Below, in pieces: positions 56,103 to 64,000 of a stretch of 64,000 nt of DNA. Under the pieces are notes generated by a model. The model worked only from the letters and a program-made list of their open reading frames with translations. It ran no database searches and had not been told where the DNA came from. Source of the DNA: Desmonostoc muscorum FACHB-395 (GTDB lineage Bacteria; Cyanobacteriota; Cyanobacteriia; Cyanobacteriales; Nostocaceae); NCBI RefSeq assembly GCF_014698035.1, contig NZ_JACJSF010000021.1:1-64000 (forward strand), given 5' to 3'. The first letter of the stretch is position 1. Every line of letters starts with the position of its first letter. A program made the translations under genes and the position numbers.

Positions 56103-58352
56103 CTACTTTTCCACAGCTTGGCGTAGAGCCAATTGCTGTTGTTTGATATAAGGTACGTAATTACTGCTAGAGTTTGATACTCCGTTAGCTACAACCCCAA
56201 TCAGGTTTAACTTACTTAGCATTGCTGTAGCCTGAGTCAACTGGCTTCGTGTCACAATACCAATGCTTGCCACCATGACCACGCTACGACAAGATGATGC
56301 AGTAAGCATGGCATCCACCAAACCAAGAACTGGGGGAGCATCTATGAGTACCAAATCATAGTTTTCCTCAAAAGCTGCCATCAATTGAATCATGCGAGGA
56401 GAACTCAACAGATTAGCTGGGTCAGCAGGTTTGGGCCCAGCAGTTAAAATATCGATGTAGGCGGAACCTGCGTATTGAAGACTAATCTGGCTGGGTAGAC
56501 TTGCATCACTCGCTAGTAGAGTTGAAAGCCCCTGTTCATTAGGAAGATTCAGTTGGTGGTGCAGGCTGGGATCGCGTAAGTTGGCATCAATTAGTAATAC
56601 CCTTTTGTGTAAACGGGCAGCACTCATCGCTAAACCTAACGCCAAAGCTGACTTACCCTCATCTGGTAAAGCTGAGGTAATCATCAAAGATTTTAAGTTA
56701 GCAACAGTATTTAAAAGTTCAATGTTCTTGTAAATCAGATCCAGCGATTCCCAACGCGGTGGAGATTGCAATACTTGAATTGTCCAAGGGGCGAGAACTT
56801 CTGGCTTGCCAAAGGGCAATTTAATCATTGATTCTCTGGGTTTAGCTGGCGGCAACTTGGGGGTTGTTCCTAACAAAGGTAGAGCCATTTGCTTCTCTAA
56901 CTCAGCAGTGGTATGAACTGCATCATCAGCCGAATCTCGAATAAAGGCGGCAATGCCTCCTAACATCAACCCAACCACAGCACCTAACAGCAAGTTCTGT
57001 TGAAGATTGGGGCCTAATTGTGCGCCTTTTTGAGGATCTTCTACCACTTCCCAATTAAAACCACCCTTGGAGAGTTCTTGCCGCAATTGCTGTTCTGCTC
57101 TTAAAAGCTGCTCTAATCTTTCACGACTAAATTGCAACTGCGGTAGCATCCGATTGTAATAAGCCAAAAGAGGCGGGAAGCGTTTGATTTCCAAACGTAA
57201 CTCGTTTTCTTTCTGAGCTAAACTTTGATCGCGGGCAGTTAAAGCAACTATAGTTGTCTGCGTTTCTACTAACTGACCAGCAAGGCTAAGATCAATTTGG
57301 CCAAGTTGTCCTTTTTCAAGAAGAGAGTCTCCAGATGTGAATGCACTAGCAGACTTTTCACCTAAAGTTCTTCCTACTTCTTGTTGCAATAATTCCTTCT
57401 GGCCCTGAAGCTGTTCTTTGAGCTTTTGCACACTTGGAGTCTGATCTGTAAAGCGTAAGCGTTCTTGCGCTAGTGCCAATTCGCTTTTTTGGATTTCATT
57501 CAGTAAGCCTTGATAGCGAGTAGACTGACTCAGGCGAGAAGCAACTAGAGCATTTTGAGGAGAACGGTTAAGTTGTTCTTCCAAAGATTTTTGGCGTGCT
57601 AAGGCTTCGCCATACTGAGCGCGAGTTGTCTGTCTTTCTTGAGCGATATTATTTAAAGCTGTCTCAATCGCTTTGGCCTGTGACTCTGGATCAATTAAGT
57701 TCTGATTTCTGCGAAACCTTTGTAAATTAGTCTCAGATGCGTTTACTTCTTCACTGGCTTTACTTAACTGTTCCCTAATAATTTGCAGACCTTTTTGTAA
57801 CCGTGAAGTCTGCTGTTGTTTGTTATATTCCAGATAAACTTGTCGAATTGCACCCAGAACTTTTTGTGTCTTTTCTGGATCTCCAGCAGTGTATTCGACT
57901 TGAAAGATTTTTGTAGCGACATTATCTTCTTTGCTTCTCAATTGAGTTAAGACTAAAGAAGCTTTAATTTCACCTGTACTGATATCTGGATAATCAGACT
58001 GAAGTTTATCAACTGCTTTTTGGATAAGTCCAGAACTCTGCATCAAGTTAAGCTGAGTTGCTGTATCTATGACAATATTAGAGTCAGTAAACTGGCTATC
58101 TACTCCTGCTCCTTCTTTCTTACCTTGATAGTTAGATTCTACTAGCAGTTGCATTGAACTTTTATAAGTTGGTTTAGTTTTTAAAGTTACGATGCCTGCT
58201 ATAGCAATAGAACTAATTAATACTGCTAAAAACCAAGGAAATCTTCGCACAAATACGGCAAATAATTGTCCGTAACTTGGTTCAGTTTCAGAGGCTGGAT
58301 TTATTTGAGGATTTAGGCTAGTTTGAACCACTTTTATTATCCTTGTCTTCAA
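56103..58352 (-). CDS. Polysaccharide co-polymerase with tyrosine kinase domain (Wzc-like)
   Basis: A 749-residue inner-membrane protein that controls chain length and export. A Wzz domain (about 25-120, then long coiled coils to about 440) is flanked by membrane segments (FPWFLAVLISSIAIAGIVTL and LLLGAVVGLMLGGIAAFI). The C-terminal BY-kinase (about 540-735) has Walker A SALPDEGKSALALGLA, Walker A-prime VLLIDANLRDP and Walker B VLIDAPPVLG. The usual C-terminal tyrosine cluster is reduced to two Tyr in NYVPYIKQQ. It is the central regulator of the locus. Confidence 0.92.
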   Translation of the reverse strand: MKTRIIKVVQTSLNPQINPASETEPSYGQLFAVFVRRFPWFLAVLISSIAIAGIVTLKTKPTYKSSMQLLVESNYQGKKEGAGVDSQFTDSNIVIDTATQLNLMQSSGLIQKAVDKLQSDYPDISTGEIKASLVLTQLRSKEDNVATKIFQVEYTAGDPEKTQKVLGAIRQVYLEYNKQQQTSRLQKGLQIIREQLSKASEEVNASETNLQRFRRNQNLIDPESQAKAIETALNNIAQERQTTRAQYGEALARQKSLEEQLNRSPQNALVASRLSQSTRYQGLLNEIQKSELALAQERLRFTDQTPSVQKLKEQLQGQKELLQQEVGRTLGEKSASAFTSGDSLLEKGQLGQIDLSLAGQLVETQTTIVALTARDQSLAQKENELRLEIKRFPPLLAYYNRMLPQLQFSRERLEQLLRAEQQLRQELSKGGFNWEVVEDPQKGAQLGPNLQQNLLLGAVVGLMLGGIAAFIRDSADDAVHTTAELEKQMALPLLGTTPKLPPAKPRESMIKLPFGKPEVLAPWTIQVLQSPPRWESLDLIYKNIELLNTVANLKSLMITSALPDEGKSALALGLAMSAARLHKRVLLIDANLRDPSLHHQLNLPNEQGLSTLLASDASLPSQISLQYAGSAYIDILTAGPKPADPANLLSSPRMIQLMAAFEENYDLVLIDAPPVLGLVDAMLTASSCRSVVMVASIGIVTRSQLTQATAMLSKLNLIGVVANGVSNSSSNYVPYIKQQQLALRQAVEK

Positions 58353-58456
58353 GACTTACGCTAAGAGATACCCCGAAGACTACCTATTTTTCACAACCCG
58401 CCGAGAAGGAGAGAGAAATTAAATAGGTAATCTTATAGTGTCAAGAAATTCCGAAA

Positions 58457-59557
58457 TCAAATGAATATTTGATGTCCGCTACAAGCTTGGTTAATAATTT
58501 GCTCAACTTTCCCAAAGAAGGCATTCTCTGAGAAGTTTGCTACTGCATGATTACGGATGCGATCGTAATCCCAAGAGATGCCATTGGCTTCTTGTAATGC
58601 AATTTGTAGAGATTCAGGTGTTTGTCTTTTGAAAAAGACTCCTGTTTCACCTGGTATTTGAGTATCTAATACTCCACCGGCACCATAAGCGATAACTGGT
58701 GTGCCGCTAGCATTAGCCTCTACTGGAACTAACCCGTAGTCTTCTAAGGCTGCGACAATAATAGACTTGGCTTTGGAAAACAAGTCTTTACGGGTTCTAT
58801 CACTTACGTGTCCCAAGAACACAATATTTTTTAATGCTTTGGATTTTAACCGTTCTAGTTCTGGCCCGTCACCTGATATTAATAAGTGCCATCCTAGCCA
58901 GTTAAAAGCTTCGACTATTATATCAAGGCGTTTATAGCTAATCATCCGGGCTGAAGCCAGATAATATTCATCTTTTATATCTGAAAAAACAAATTTACTA
59001 GTATCAATTGGATAGTTCACCATCATTGCCTTTTTGCCATAAATACTTTCAATACGGCGGGCAACAACACTAGAATTAGCAATGTAAAGGTCAGGTTCCT
59101 GTGCATATTTCAGGTCTACCTTTCTCATTACTTGAAATACTTGTTCAATTAAAGGTGCAAAATATCTATAGTCTCCGTATTCTCTTAAATAGGTTGCTGT
59201 ATCCCATAAGAAACGGGTGACGTTATGGCAAAAGCAAATGTGGTGGGCGTTGGGGTTTTTTCGTACTGCTTTGGCGAAGCTGGTGCTACTGCTAATAATT
59301 AGATCGTAGTCTTGCAGATCCAAGGAGCGAAAGGCAGGAAAATATAGAGGAGCCATTGACCTAAAATACTTTGCTGCACCAGGGATTTTTTGTAAGAAGG
59401 TTGTGTTGACTATGCGATCGCCTAGATCAATAGTTTTTTGAGGATCGTACAGAGATGTGAAAATGTCTGCTTCAGGATAACGCTTACAAAGCAGTTCAAA
59501 TACACGCTCTGCCCCACCTCGCTGGGTTAAATAATCATGGACTAGAGCAATTTTCAT
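58457..59557 (-). CDS. Glycosyltransferase family 4
   Basis: A 366-residue GT-B enzyme beginning MKIALVHDYLTQRGGAERVFELLCKRYPEADIFTSLYDP, a form common among mannosyl- and rhamnosyltransferases. The donor half has ASARMISYKRLDIIVEAFNWLG, LLISGDGPELERLK and EDYGLVPVEANASGTPVIAYGAGG. It is separated from the co-polymerase gene downstream by about 100 nt and probably co-transcribed with it. Confidence 0.9.
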   Translation of the reverse strand: MKIALVHDYLTQRGGAERVFELLCKRYPEADIFTSLYDPQKTIDLGDRIVNTTFLQKIPGAAKYFRSMAPLYFPAFRSLDLQDYDLIISSSTSFAKAVRKNPNAHHICFCHNVTRFLWDTATYLREYGDYRYFAPLIEQVFQVMRKVDLKYAQEPDLYIANSSVVARRIESIYGKKAMMVNYPIDTSKFVFSDIKDEYYLASARMISYKRLDIIVEAFNWLGWHLLISGDGPELERLKSKALKNIVFLGHVSDRTRKDLFSKAKSIIVAALEDYGLVPVEANASGTPVIAYGAGGVLDTQIPGETGVFFKRQTPESLQIALQEANGISWDYDRIRNHAVANFSENAFFGKVEQIINQACSGHQIFI

Positions 59558-60074
59558 GAATTTGACCTAAAGTTTCGATCGGGTTTGTTTCAAGGCTCCC
59601 CAGCAAGTTATTATCAACAACTTTAGTGTCCCGCAGTATAGCTTCCTATCCTCTTTACGAAATTCTGGCGAGAAATATGTTGGTAGGGCTTCGGAGATCC
59701 CCCCAACCCCCCTTAAAAAGGCAGGGCTGATTCATTCCATTTCAAACAGGATTTGTCAAGATGGTTAGCAAGAAAATTGTAAGTAAGTGTGACGAAGAGA
59801 TGAACATTTAAGCACTGAAATATCAGTAAAATAGTTGGTTTCATCGGCACGCCAGTAACAAAATAACTAATTTTTAATCGCTAGAACCCTTGATTTTTAA
59901 AGCTCTTTGGGGAATGAATCAGCCCTGCCCTTAAAAAGGGGGGCTTTTTCTGATTCTTTCACCCCCTTTTTAAGGGGGTCGCCGCAGGCGGGGGGATCTT
60001 ATCCGTTATAAGGGGCGTACAGCTGTACACCCCTACAGCCAATTTATTTGTCGCAAATATTTTTGGAATCGATA
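59558..60074. repeat. Non-coding stretch with a palindromic repeat split by a 208-bp MITE
   Basis: The outer repeat is of the AGATCCCCC type (copy 1 at 242-320). Its left arm lies at about 59697-59720 and its right arm at 59939-60000. It has been split at TTAAAAAG by the element at 59721-59928. A further palindrome AGGGGCGTACAG/CTGTACACCCCT lies at 60011-60034. Confidence 0.75.
59721..59928. mobile_element. 208-bp MITE with GCAGGGCTGATTCATTCC ends
   Basis: Perfect 18-bp terminal inverted repeats (59721-59738 and 59911-59928) bound a non-coding element. An exact 10-bp target duplication CCTTAAAAAG flanks it (59711-59720 and 59929-59938). It has no transposase and must be moved in trans. Confidence 0.93.
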
Positions 60075-61388
60075 TTACCCAACTGCTACCAAGATTTTTT
60101 CTGGGGCGAAATAATTGTTTTGCTCAGTTCTTAGTTGGTCGCAGAGTCTGCCTTCAGGTAATTCTACATCCTCATAAGTGAGAACTTGATCCTTATTAAT
60201 ATCCCGTTTCAGGCGACATCCTTCAGCTAAACCAATTGGTAGGAGATTTTGCTGTTGGACGATATTGGAATTCTCACATTGTCCGTAGGTCATGTAGTAA
60301 CCGATGCCATCTAGGGTTTCTCCAGCTTTCAGGTCGATTTTGGCGGTGGTGACAACATCTACTAATGGGCCTGCTAGCGGAGACATAACGGCATCACCGA
60401 AGAGGACAGCACGCGCTACAGACAAGGGAACTTCAAAATGACAGAGGTGATAAGGAGTATAGAAGCTGTAAAGTGGGCCTTCGCCTAATTTGTATAAGTT
60501 GAGATAGTGGCGTTGCTTGGGGTCGTCGTGAGTGGCAAATACATATACGCCTGGGCCTGGTTTTGCTCCAACTACATAATCGACAATACCACCCAGTTCT
60601 TTGAGTTGTTCAACATCATATAAATGGGTCATTTCCTCGACATAACCGTTGAAGTCATATCCCAACATTCCCCGTTTGGCGACTTTCATCCCTGTGGCAT
60701 TGGCAACGATCGCTTGCTCAAAGGAAATTTTGGTTCCGTCAGCGAAGCTAGCCACCATGTGGGGCTTTTGACCCCAGCGTTTAGCAAATCCTTCCTGGGT
60801 GGTGGGATTGCGATAGGGGTCTTGTAGTCCTTTAATGTTACCGCACAATAACGGAGTTAAACCAATGCTTTTTACAAAGCGGTAGAGGTTCATTTGCACC
60901 CCTGGCTGATCGCCATCACAGGCGCTGAGAATCACACCTGCTTTGTCAGCATAGACTTTGAGGATGGGGCCAATGGTGCCGTCGAGTTCGGCATTCATCA
61001 TGATCACATGCTTGCAATGAGCGATCGCTTCCATTACGATGTGAGCGCCAAATTCCACTGCACCTGTGACTTCGATTATGGCCTCGATGCCCTCAGCCCG
61101 ACACAGTAACTTAGCGTCTTCTGTGACTGCATACTTACCGTTTGCGATCGCATCTTCTAATTCGCTGACAGTTGCAACAACTTGAATATCTTCAATTCCT
61201 GCTTCCGAATAAGCTTGTTTAGCTGCATCAATCTTGCGATTGGAGATAGCAACTAACTCCATTCCTGGCACTGAATTGACAATTTGGTTGGCAATTCCTC
61301 GACCCATAAAACCAGCACCGATCATTCCCACTTTGATAGGATTTCCTTCTGCTGCACGGGCTTGTAAGGCGCGATCGATAATAATCAT
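60075..61388 (-). CDS. NAD(P)-dependent oxidoreductase with SAF-like C-terminal domain
   Basis: A 437-residue protein. An N-terminal Rossmann domain (IKVGMIGAGFMGRGIANQIV, about 18-37) and a homoserine dehydrogenase-like core (VIEVTGAVEFGAHIVMEAIAHCKHVIMMNAELDGTIGPILK) are followed by a C-terminal SAF-type part (KIDLKAGETLDGIGYYMTYGQ...LPIGLAEGCRLKRDINKDQVLTYEDVELPEG). Proteins of this design occur in polysaccharide loci, but the reaction is unproven. The start ATG 61388 follows AAAAAGGAG. It is flanked by glycosyltransferase genes on the same strand. Confidence 0.8.
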   Translation of the reverse strand: MIIIDRALQARAAEGNPIKVGMIGAGFMGRGIANQIVNSVPGMELVAISNRKIDAAKQAYSEAGIEDIQVVATVSELEDAIANGKYAVTEDAKLLCRAEGIEAIIEVTGAVEFGAHIVMEAIAHCKHVIMMNAELDGTIGPILKVYADKAGVILSACDGDQPGVQMNLYRFVKSIGLTPLLCGNIKGLQDPYRNPTTQEGFAKRWGQKPHMVASFADGTKISFEQAIVANATGMKVAKRGMLGYDFNGYVEEMTHLYDVEQLKELGGIVDYVVGAKPGPGVYVFATHDDPKQRHYLNLYKLGEGPLYSFYTPYHLCHFEVPLSVARAVLFGDAVMSPLAGPLVDVVTTAKIDLKAGETLDGIGYYMTYGQCENSNIVQQQNLLPIGLAEGCRLKRDINKDQVLTYEDVELPEGRLCDQLRTEQNNYFAPEKILVAVG

Positions 61389-61497
61389 GAACTAAACTCC
61401 TTTTTGGAACTGTTGGTTGTGATACAAATTCTCTATAAACTTGCACTTAATGATTTTTTACAGCTAAATATTAAGTACATTTTCATGGGAATTAAGA

Positions 61498-62739
61498 TTA
61501 GCAGTTGCTATTAACTGGTTGTTTGCTAGATGCTATAGCAGCAGTCTGTTTTTTCTGGCTGTGATTTTCGATAATTTGCTCCACAACATTTCTGTAAACT
61601 TGAGCAAACTTTTCTTTGGTATGATTTGCTCTTGCATATTCCCAAGCCTTCAGAGACATCATCTGTAAGTTTTCAACAGGCAAATTGGAAATACTTCTAA
61701 CTTTTTCCTTAATTTCTTCAAGGGAAAGGTTATCAAAAATCACACCAAAATCATGAACATCAACACCAGATTCGTAGCTTAAAATGGGAATTAGCCCAGC
61801 TTGTAAGCAACTAATTACAGCTCCTGACTGTCCTTCAGAAACGGAAGGATAAACCAGCCCTAAACAGTTATTTGTAACCTCTATAAAGTCAGGGCTGCTA
61901 ACATCAATCCACCCATAAGTGTGAATGTTAGGTGTTTCGTACAGTTCTTTATAGAAAGCTTGTTCAAATTCTTTGTCACTACTTACCGGGCCACAAACTG
62001 TTAAATGGTATTCCGGCATTTGGGCAAAGGCATCTAAAACTAAATCTAATCCTTTCAGGACTAAAGCACTACCACCAAACCACAGAAAACGTTTTCTTAC
62101 CGCTTCAAAATCTTTCTTGTCAGGATAGGGATAAACAACAGGCGAAGAAATTGGGATACGATACATCGGTTTGTTGGCATACTTGAATGTATCAGTTGTG
62201 AAATTGTTACCCAACACAATAGCACAATCGGCATACTCAATTCCCAGGTTAGGAACTTCAAATCGCTGTGGTTTTAAAGTTACACCTTTGCGCTGTTGTA
62301 CTTCTAAAAGTCTGTTGCATTCGGCTGCATTGCGAAACACCATATTTGCAATGTCAACGTGGAAAATTTTGATGCAATCTTTATTGAGTTTTGGTGCAAG
62401 TGCTTCCATCCGATGACGGATATCAATGAAAAATGCGTAGTGCTTTTGCGGAACGAATTTATCATTGTGGAACTGGATAACATCAACGTTATAGCCCAAG
62501 TCTAAAAAAGTTTGGGCGATTTGCCAAACTTCCCAGTACCAAGTATGGTCATTAGGCATTGGCTGACCAGGTTTTAAGAGGAATGGCTCAATTCGATAAG
62601 AAAGAAGTACATTCCCCTTAGAAGGTTGTTTTGGCTTTAGAGAAACAACCTGTAATGTTTTCGCGTAATTAATTCGAGCTTGAACTTTTTTGGAAACAAA
62701 AGAGATAGTATTTTCGACACGAGATAGAATTTTTGACAT
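61498..62739 (-). CDS. Glycosyltransferase, family 1/4-like
   Basis: A 413-residue GT-B-type protein. The acceptor half is unusual (LLSYRIEPFLLKPGQPMPNDHTWYWEVWQIAQTFLDLGYNVDVIQFHN). The donor half has FLWFGGSALVLKGLDLVLDAFAQMPEYHLTVCGPV, YGWIDVSSPDFIEV and YPSVSEGQSGAVISCLQAGLIPILS, in which Glu and Gly fit the nucleotide-sugar site. The sugar is unknown. It lies downstream of rfbC on the same strand. Confidence 0.8.
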   Translation of the reverse strand: MSKILSRVENTISFVSKKVQARINYAKTLQVVSLKPKQPSKGNVLLSYRIEPFLLKPGQPMPNDHTWYWEVWQIAQTFLDLGYNVDVIQFHNDKFVPQKHYAFFIDIRHRMEALAPKLNKDCIKIFHVDIANMVFRNAAECNRLLEVQQRKGVTLKPQRFEVPNLGIEYADCAIVLGNNFTTDTFKYANKPMYRIPISSPVVYPYPDKKDFEAVRKRFLWFGGSALVLKGLDLVLDAFAQMPEYHLTVCGPVSSDKEFEQAFYKELYETPNIHTYGWIDVSSPDFIEVTNNCLGLVYPSVSEGQSGAVISCLQAGLIPILSYESGVDVHDFGVIFDNLSLEEIKEKVRSISNLPVENLQMMSLKAWEYARANHTKEKFAQVYRNVVEQIIENHSQKKQTAAIASSKQPVNSNC

Positions 62740-62928
62740 TTATTTCTACCTAATTTCATTAATTTAATATCTCAAACTTTAATTAGTAATTGATAGTTAT
62801 ATCTACATCAATTCTAATTTCTTTCTTTACTTTGCGCTCTACCCTGCGGGAAGCCGCAGAAGCGTCTATGCGTACTTTGCGGTTCGTTAAAAATAATTTT
62901 ACGAACCATTCATTTAATACCCCTAAAT

Positions 62929-63483
62929 TTATCTAGAAGTACCGCCAACAGTCATCATTCTCAACAAAGGCCAACTTAAATCTTTCTCAGAAATTTCAGT
63001 CACATCTAGAGGCCAATCAATGGCAAAGAATGGGTCATCATAGCGTAAACCTCTCTCATACCCTGGCGTGTAAAATTCGCCTACTTGATATACCACTTCA
63101 GTTTCATCCGTCAGTGCTTGATAGCCGTGAGCAAACATTTCTGGAACATACAAAGCTCGGCGGTTTTCTGGTGTTAGTTCCACCCCAATGTGTGATAAAA
63201 AGCTAGGAGATTCAGGACGCATATCAATAATTACGTCATAGATAGCGCCTTTAGTACAGCGAATTAATTTTGTTTCTGCTGCTGGCAGAATTTGATAGTG
63301 CATTCCCCGGATAGTGCCTTTTTTGTAGTTAAAAGACAGGTTGCATTGGGCAACTGTTGGCTTTAATCCGTGGGCTTCAAATTCTTGAGCGCAGAAAGAC
63401 CGAGCAAAAAAACCACGGTGGTCTGGCTTTTCTTCTAAGTCAATAATGAATGCGTCTTTGAGTTCGGTTGCGGTGAAAATCAT
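62929..63483 (-). CDS. rfbC: dTDP-4-dehydrorhamnose 3,5-epimerase
   Basis: A 184-residue cupin epimerase (RmlC), third enzyme of dTDP-L-rhamnose synthesis. Family hallmarks are DHRGFFARSFCAQEFEAHGL, VAQCNLSFNYKKGTIRGMHYQ (with the catalytic His), KLIRCTKGAIYDVIIDMR, PEMFAHGYQALTDETEVVYQVGEFYTPGYERGLRYDDPFFAIDWP. It implies a rhamnose-type sugar in the polymer. rfbA, rfbB and rfbD are not in the window. The start ATG 63483 follows AAAGGAAAC. Confidence 0.95.
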   Translation of the reverse strand: MIFTATELKDAFIIDLEEKPDHRGFFARSFCAQEFEAHGLKPTVAQCNLSFNYKKGTIRGMHYQILPAAETKLIRCTKGAIYDVIIDMRPESPSFLSHIGVELTPENRRALYVPEMFAHGYQALTDETEVVYQVGEFYTPGYERGLRYDDPFFAIDWPLDVTEISEKDLSWPLLRMMTVGGTSR

Positions 63484-63519
63484 TATGTTTCCTTTGAGAT
63501 GAATGTTGTTGCTAACTGC

Positions 63520-63575
63520 TTAACGAACCACAGAGACGCAGAGGGCACGGAGATATGAGAGTTTGAGAGATATTT
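63520..63575. repeat. Decayed relative of the 93-bp MITE interior
   Basis: The stretch from CGAACCACAGAGACGCAGAG to TTTGAGAGATA matches the interior of the element at 36895-36987 with few changes, but the terminal repeats are missing. Confidence 0.6.
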
Positions 63576-63714
63576 TGTATCAATTTTAAACCTACAAATT
63601 TGATTTTTATAGCATTTTTGAACTGACACATAAACTCTTATTTCTAGCTTTACGTGAAACTCATTCTCTTTCTCTGTGTTCTCTGCGCCTCTGCGGTTAA
63701 TTAAATTTACGTTT

Positions 63715-64000
63715 TTAATTCGAAACTTTAACTGCATCTGATGCAGACTGTAACTCTACTCTGGGATAAGTATCATCCCAGTATTGGGTGCAGAGGTCTG
63801 GCCGTTCAGGAGGATTGGCGGTGTAACAAAAGAATAGTGTTGAGCGGTCTTCTGTACGAACTGTGCCGTGATGTAAGGCATTTTTCGTATCTACAATAAT
63901 GACTGTACCTGCTGGCCCTGGGCAGGATTTCCAAGCTGATTTGGGGATGACTGGTTTTACTTGTTCATCATCGATACCCATATAGCCTGACTTCCAAAGT
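63715..64000 (-). CDS. Phytanoyl-CoA dioxygenase-like protein, C-terminal part (runs off the window)
   Basis: The reading frame is open to the right edge (…LWKSGYMGIDDEQVKP), so only the last 95 or so residues are visible. GPAGTVIIVDTKNALHHGTVRTEDRSTLFFCYTANPP contains the second metal-binding His (HHG) and the Arg that binds 2-oxoglutarate, as in Fe(II)/2-oxoglutarate enzymes of the PhyH family. Some members modify sugars or lipids in polysaccharide loci. The start and the HxD motif lie outside the window. Confidence 0.7.
   Translation of the reverse strand, partial: LWKSGYMGIDDEQVKPVIPKSAWKSCPGPAGTVIIVDTKNALHHGTVRTEDRSTLFFCYTANPPERPDLCTQYWDDTYPRVELQSASDAVKVSN

Overview
The window looks like chromosomal DNA of a heterocyst-forming filamentous cyanobacterium of the Nostoc/Anabaena type. 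The grounds are a nifH gene, a XisH/XisI-type gene pair, scattered GCGATCGC (HIP1) sites, many short tandem repeats and small inverted-repeat elements, and a HepA-like exporter within a large polysaccharide locus. No rRNA or tRNA gene was recognised, and assignment to a species is not possible from sequence reading alone.

Layout. 1-2.8 kb: a small secreted protein, a lipoprotein esterase and a Tat-exported dienelactone hydrolase-like protein. 3.28-4.34 kb: a CRISPR array of 15 repeats and 14 spacers with no cas gene in view, directly followed by the 3' end of a solitary nifH (4.4-5.3 kb, minus strand). 6.6-12.8 kb: rsgA, a 32-codon small ORF with a strong ribosome site, a DUF72 protein, a DUF4360 secreted protein, a J-domain/pentapeptide protein and a small zinc-ribbon membrane protein. 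13.3-14.6 kb: a DAHP synthase gene (aroF) behind a promoter and two consecutive leader-peptide attenuators. 14.9-19.8 kb: an RND efflux adaptor and pump whose coding regions contain in-frame minisatellites. 20.0-20.3 kb: a 42-bp minisatellite of seven units. 20.4-23.5 kb: a Uma2-type nuclease, a fatty acid desaturase and a sterol-desaturase/SDR fusion. 23.7-27.2 kb: an A+T-rich accessory patch with a Phd/VapC-type toxin-antitoxin pair, a XisI/XisH pair and a two-gene operon of unknown function. 27.3-39 kb: ahcY, two MscS-type channels, a second RND pump bracketed by two copies of a 188-bp MITE, a DUF6918-like protein and an M23 peptidase. 39.7-43.8 kb: an EAL-GAF-GGDEF protein and an intact IS4-type insertion sequence. 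44.2-64 kb: an exopolysaccharide locus read entirely on the minus strand, with a co-polymerase/tyrosine kinase, a divergent priming transferase, a HepA-like ABC exporter, a polymerase-like membrane protein, at least seven glycosyltransferases, RmlC, an oxidoreductase and the end of a phytanoyl-CoA dioxygenase-like gene that runs off the window.

The most interesting signal is the aroF leader (13311-13730). A TTGACA-17-TAATGT promoter is followed by two tandem modules. Each module has a very short ORF with a cluster of Tyr, Phe and Trp codons, then mutually exclusive antiterminator and terminator hairpins, with the last codons of the ORF forming the antiterminator arm. This reads as a double ribosome-mediated attenuator sensing aromatic amino acids. 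It controls a DAHP synthase that lacks an N-terminal allosteric domain, so transcript-level control may replace feedback inhibition.

The window is also rich in small mobile DNA with visible target duplications: one full IS (1507 bp, 8-bp duplication), two 188-bp MITEs (11-bp duplications), a 208-bp MITE (10 bp) inserted in another repeat, and a 93-bp MITE (5 bp).
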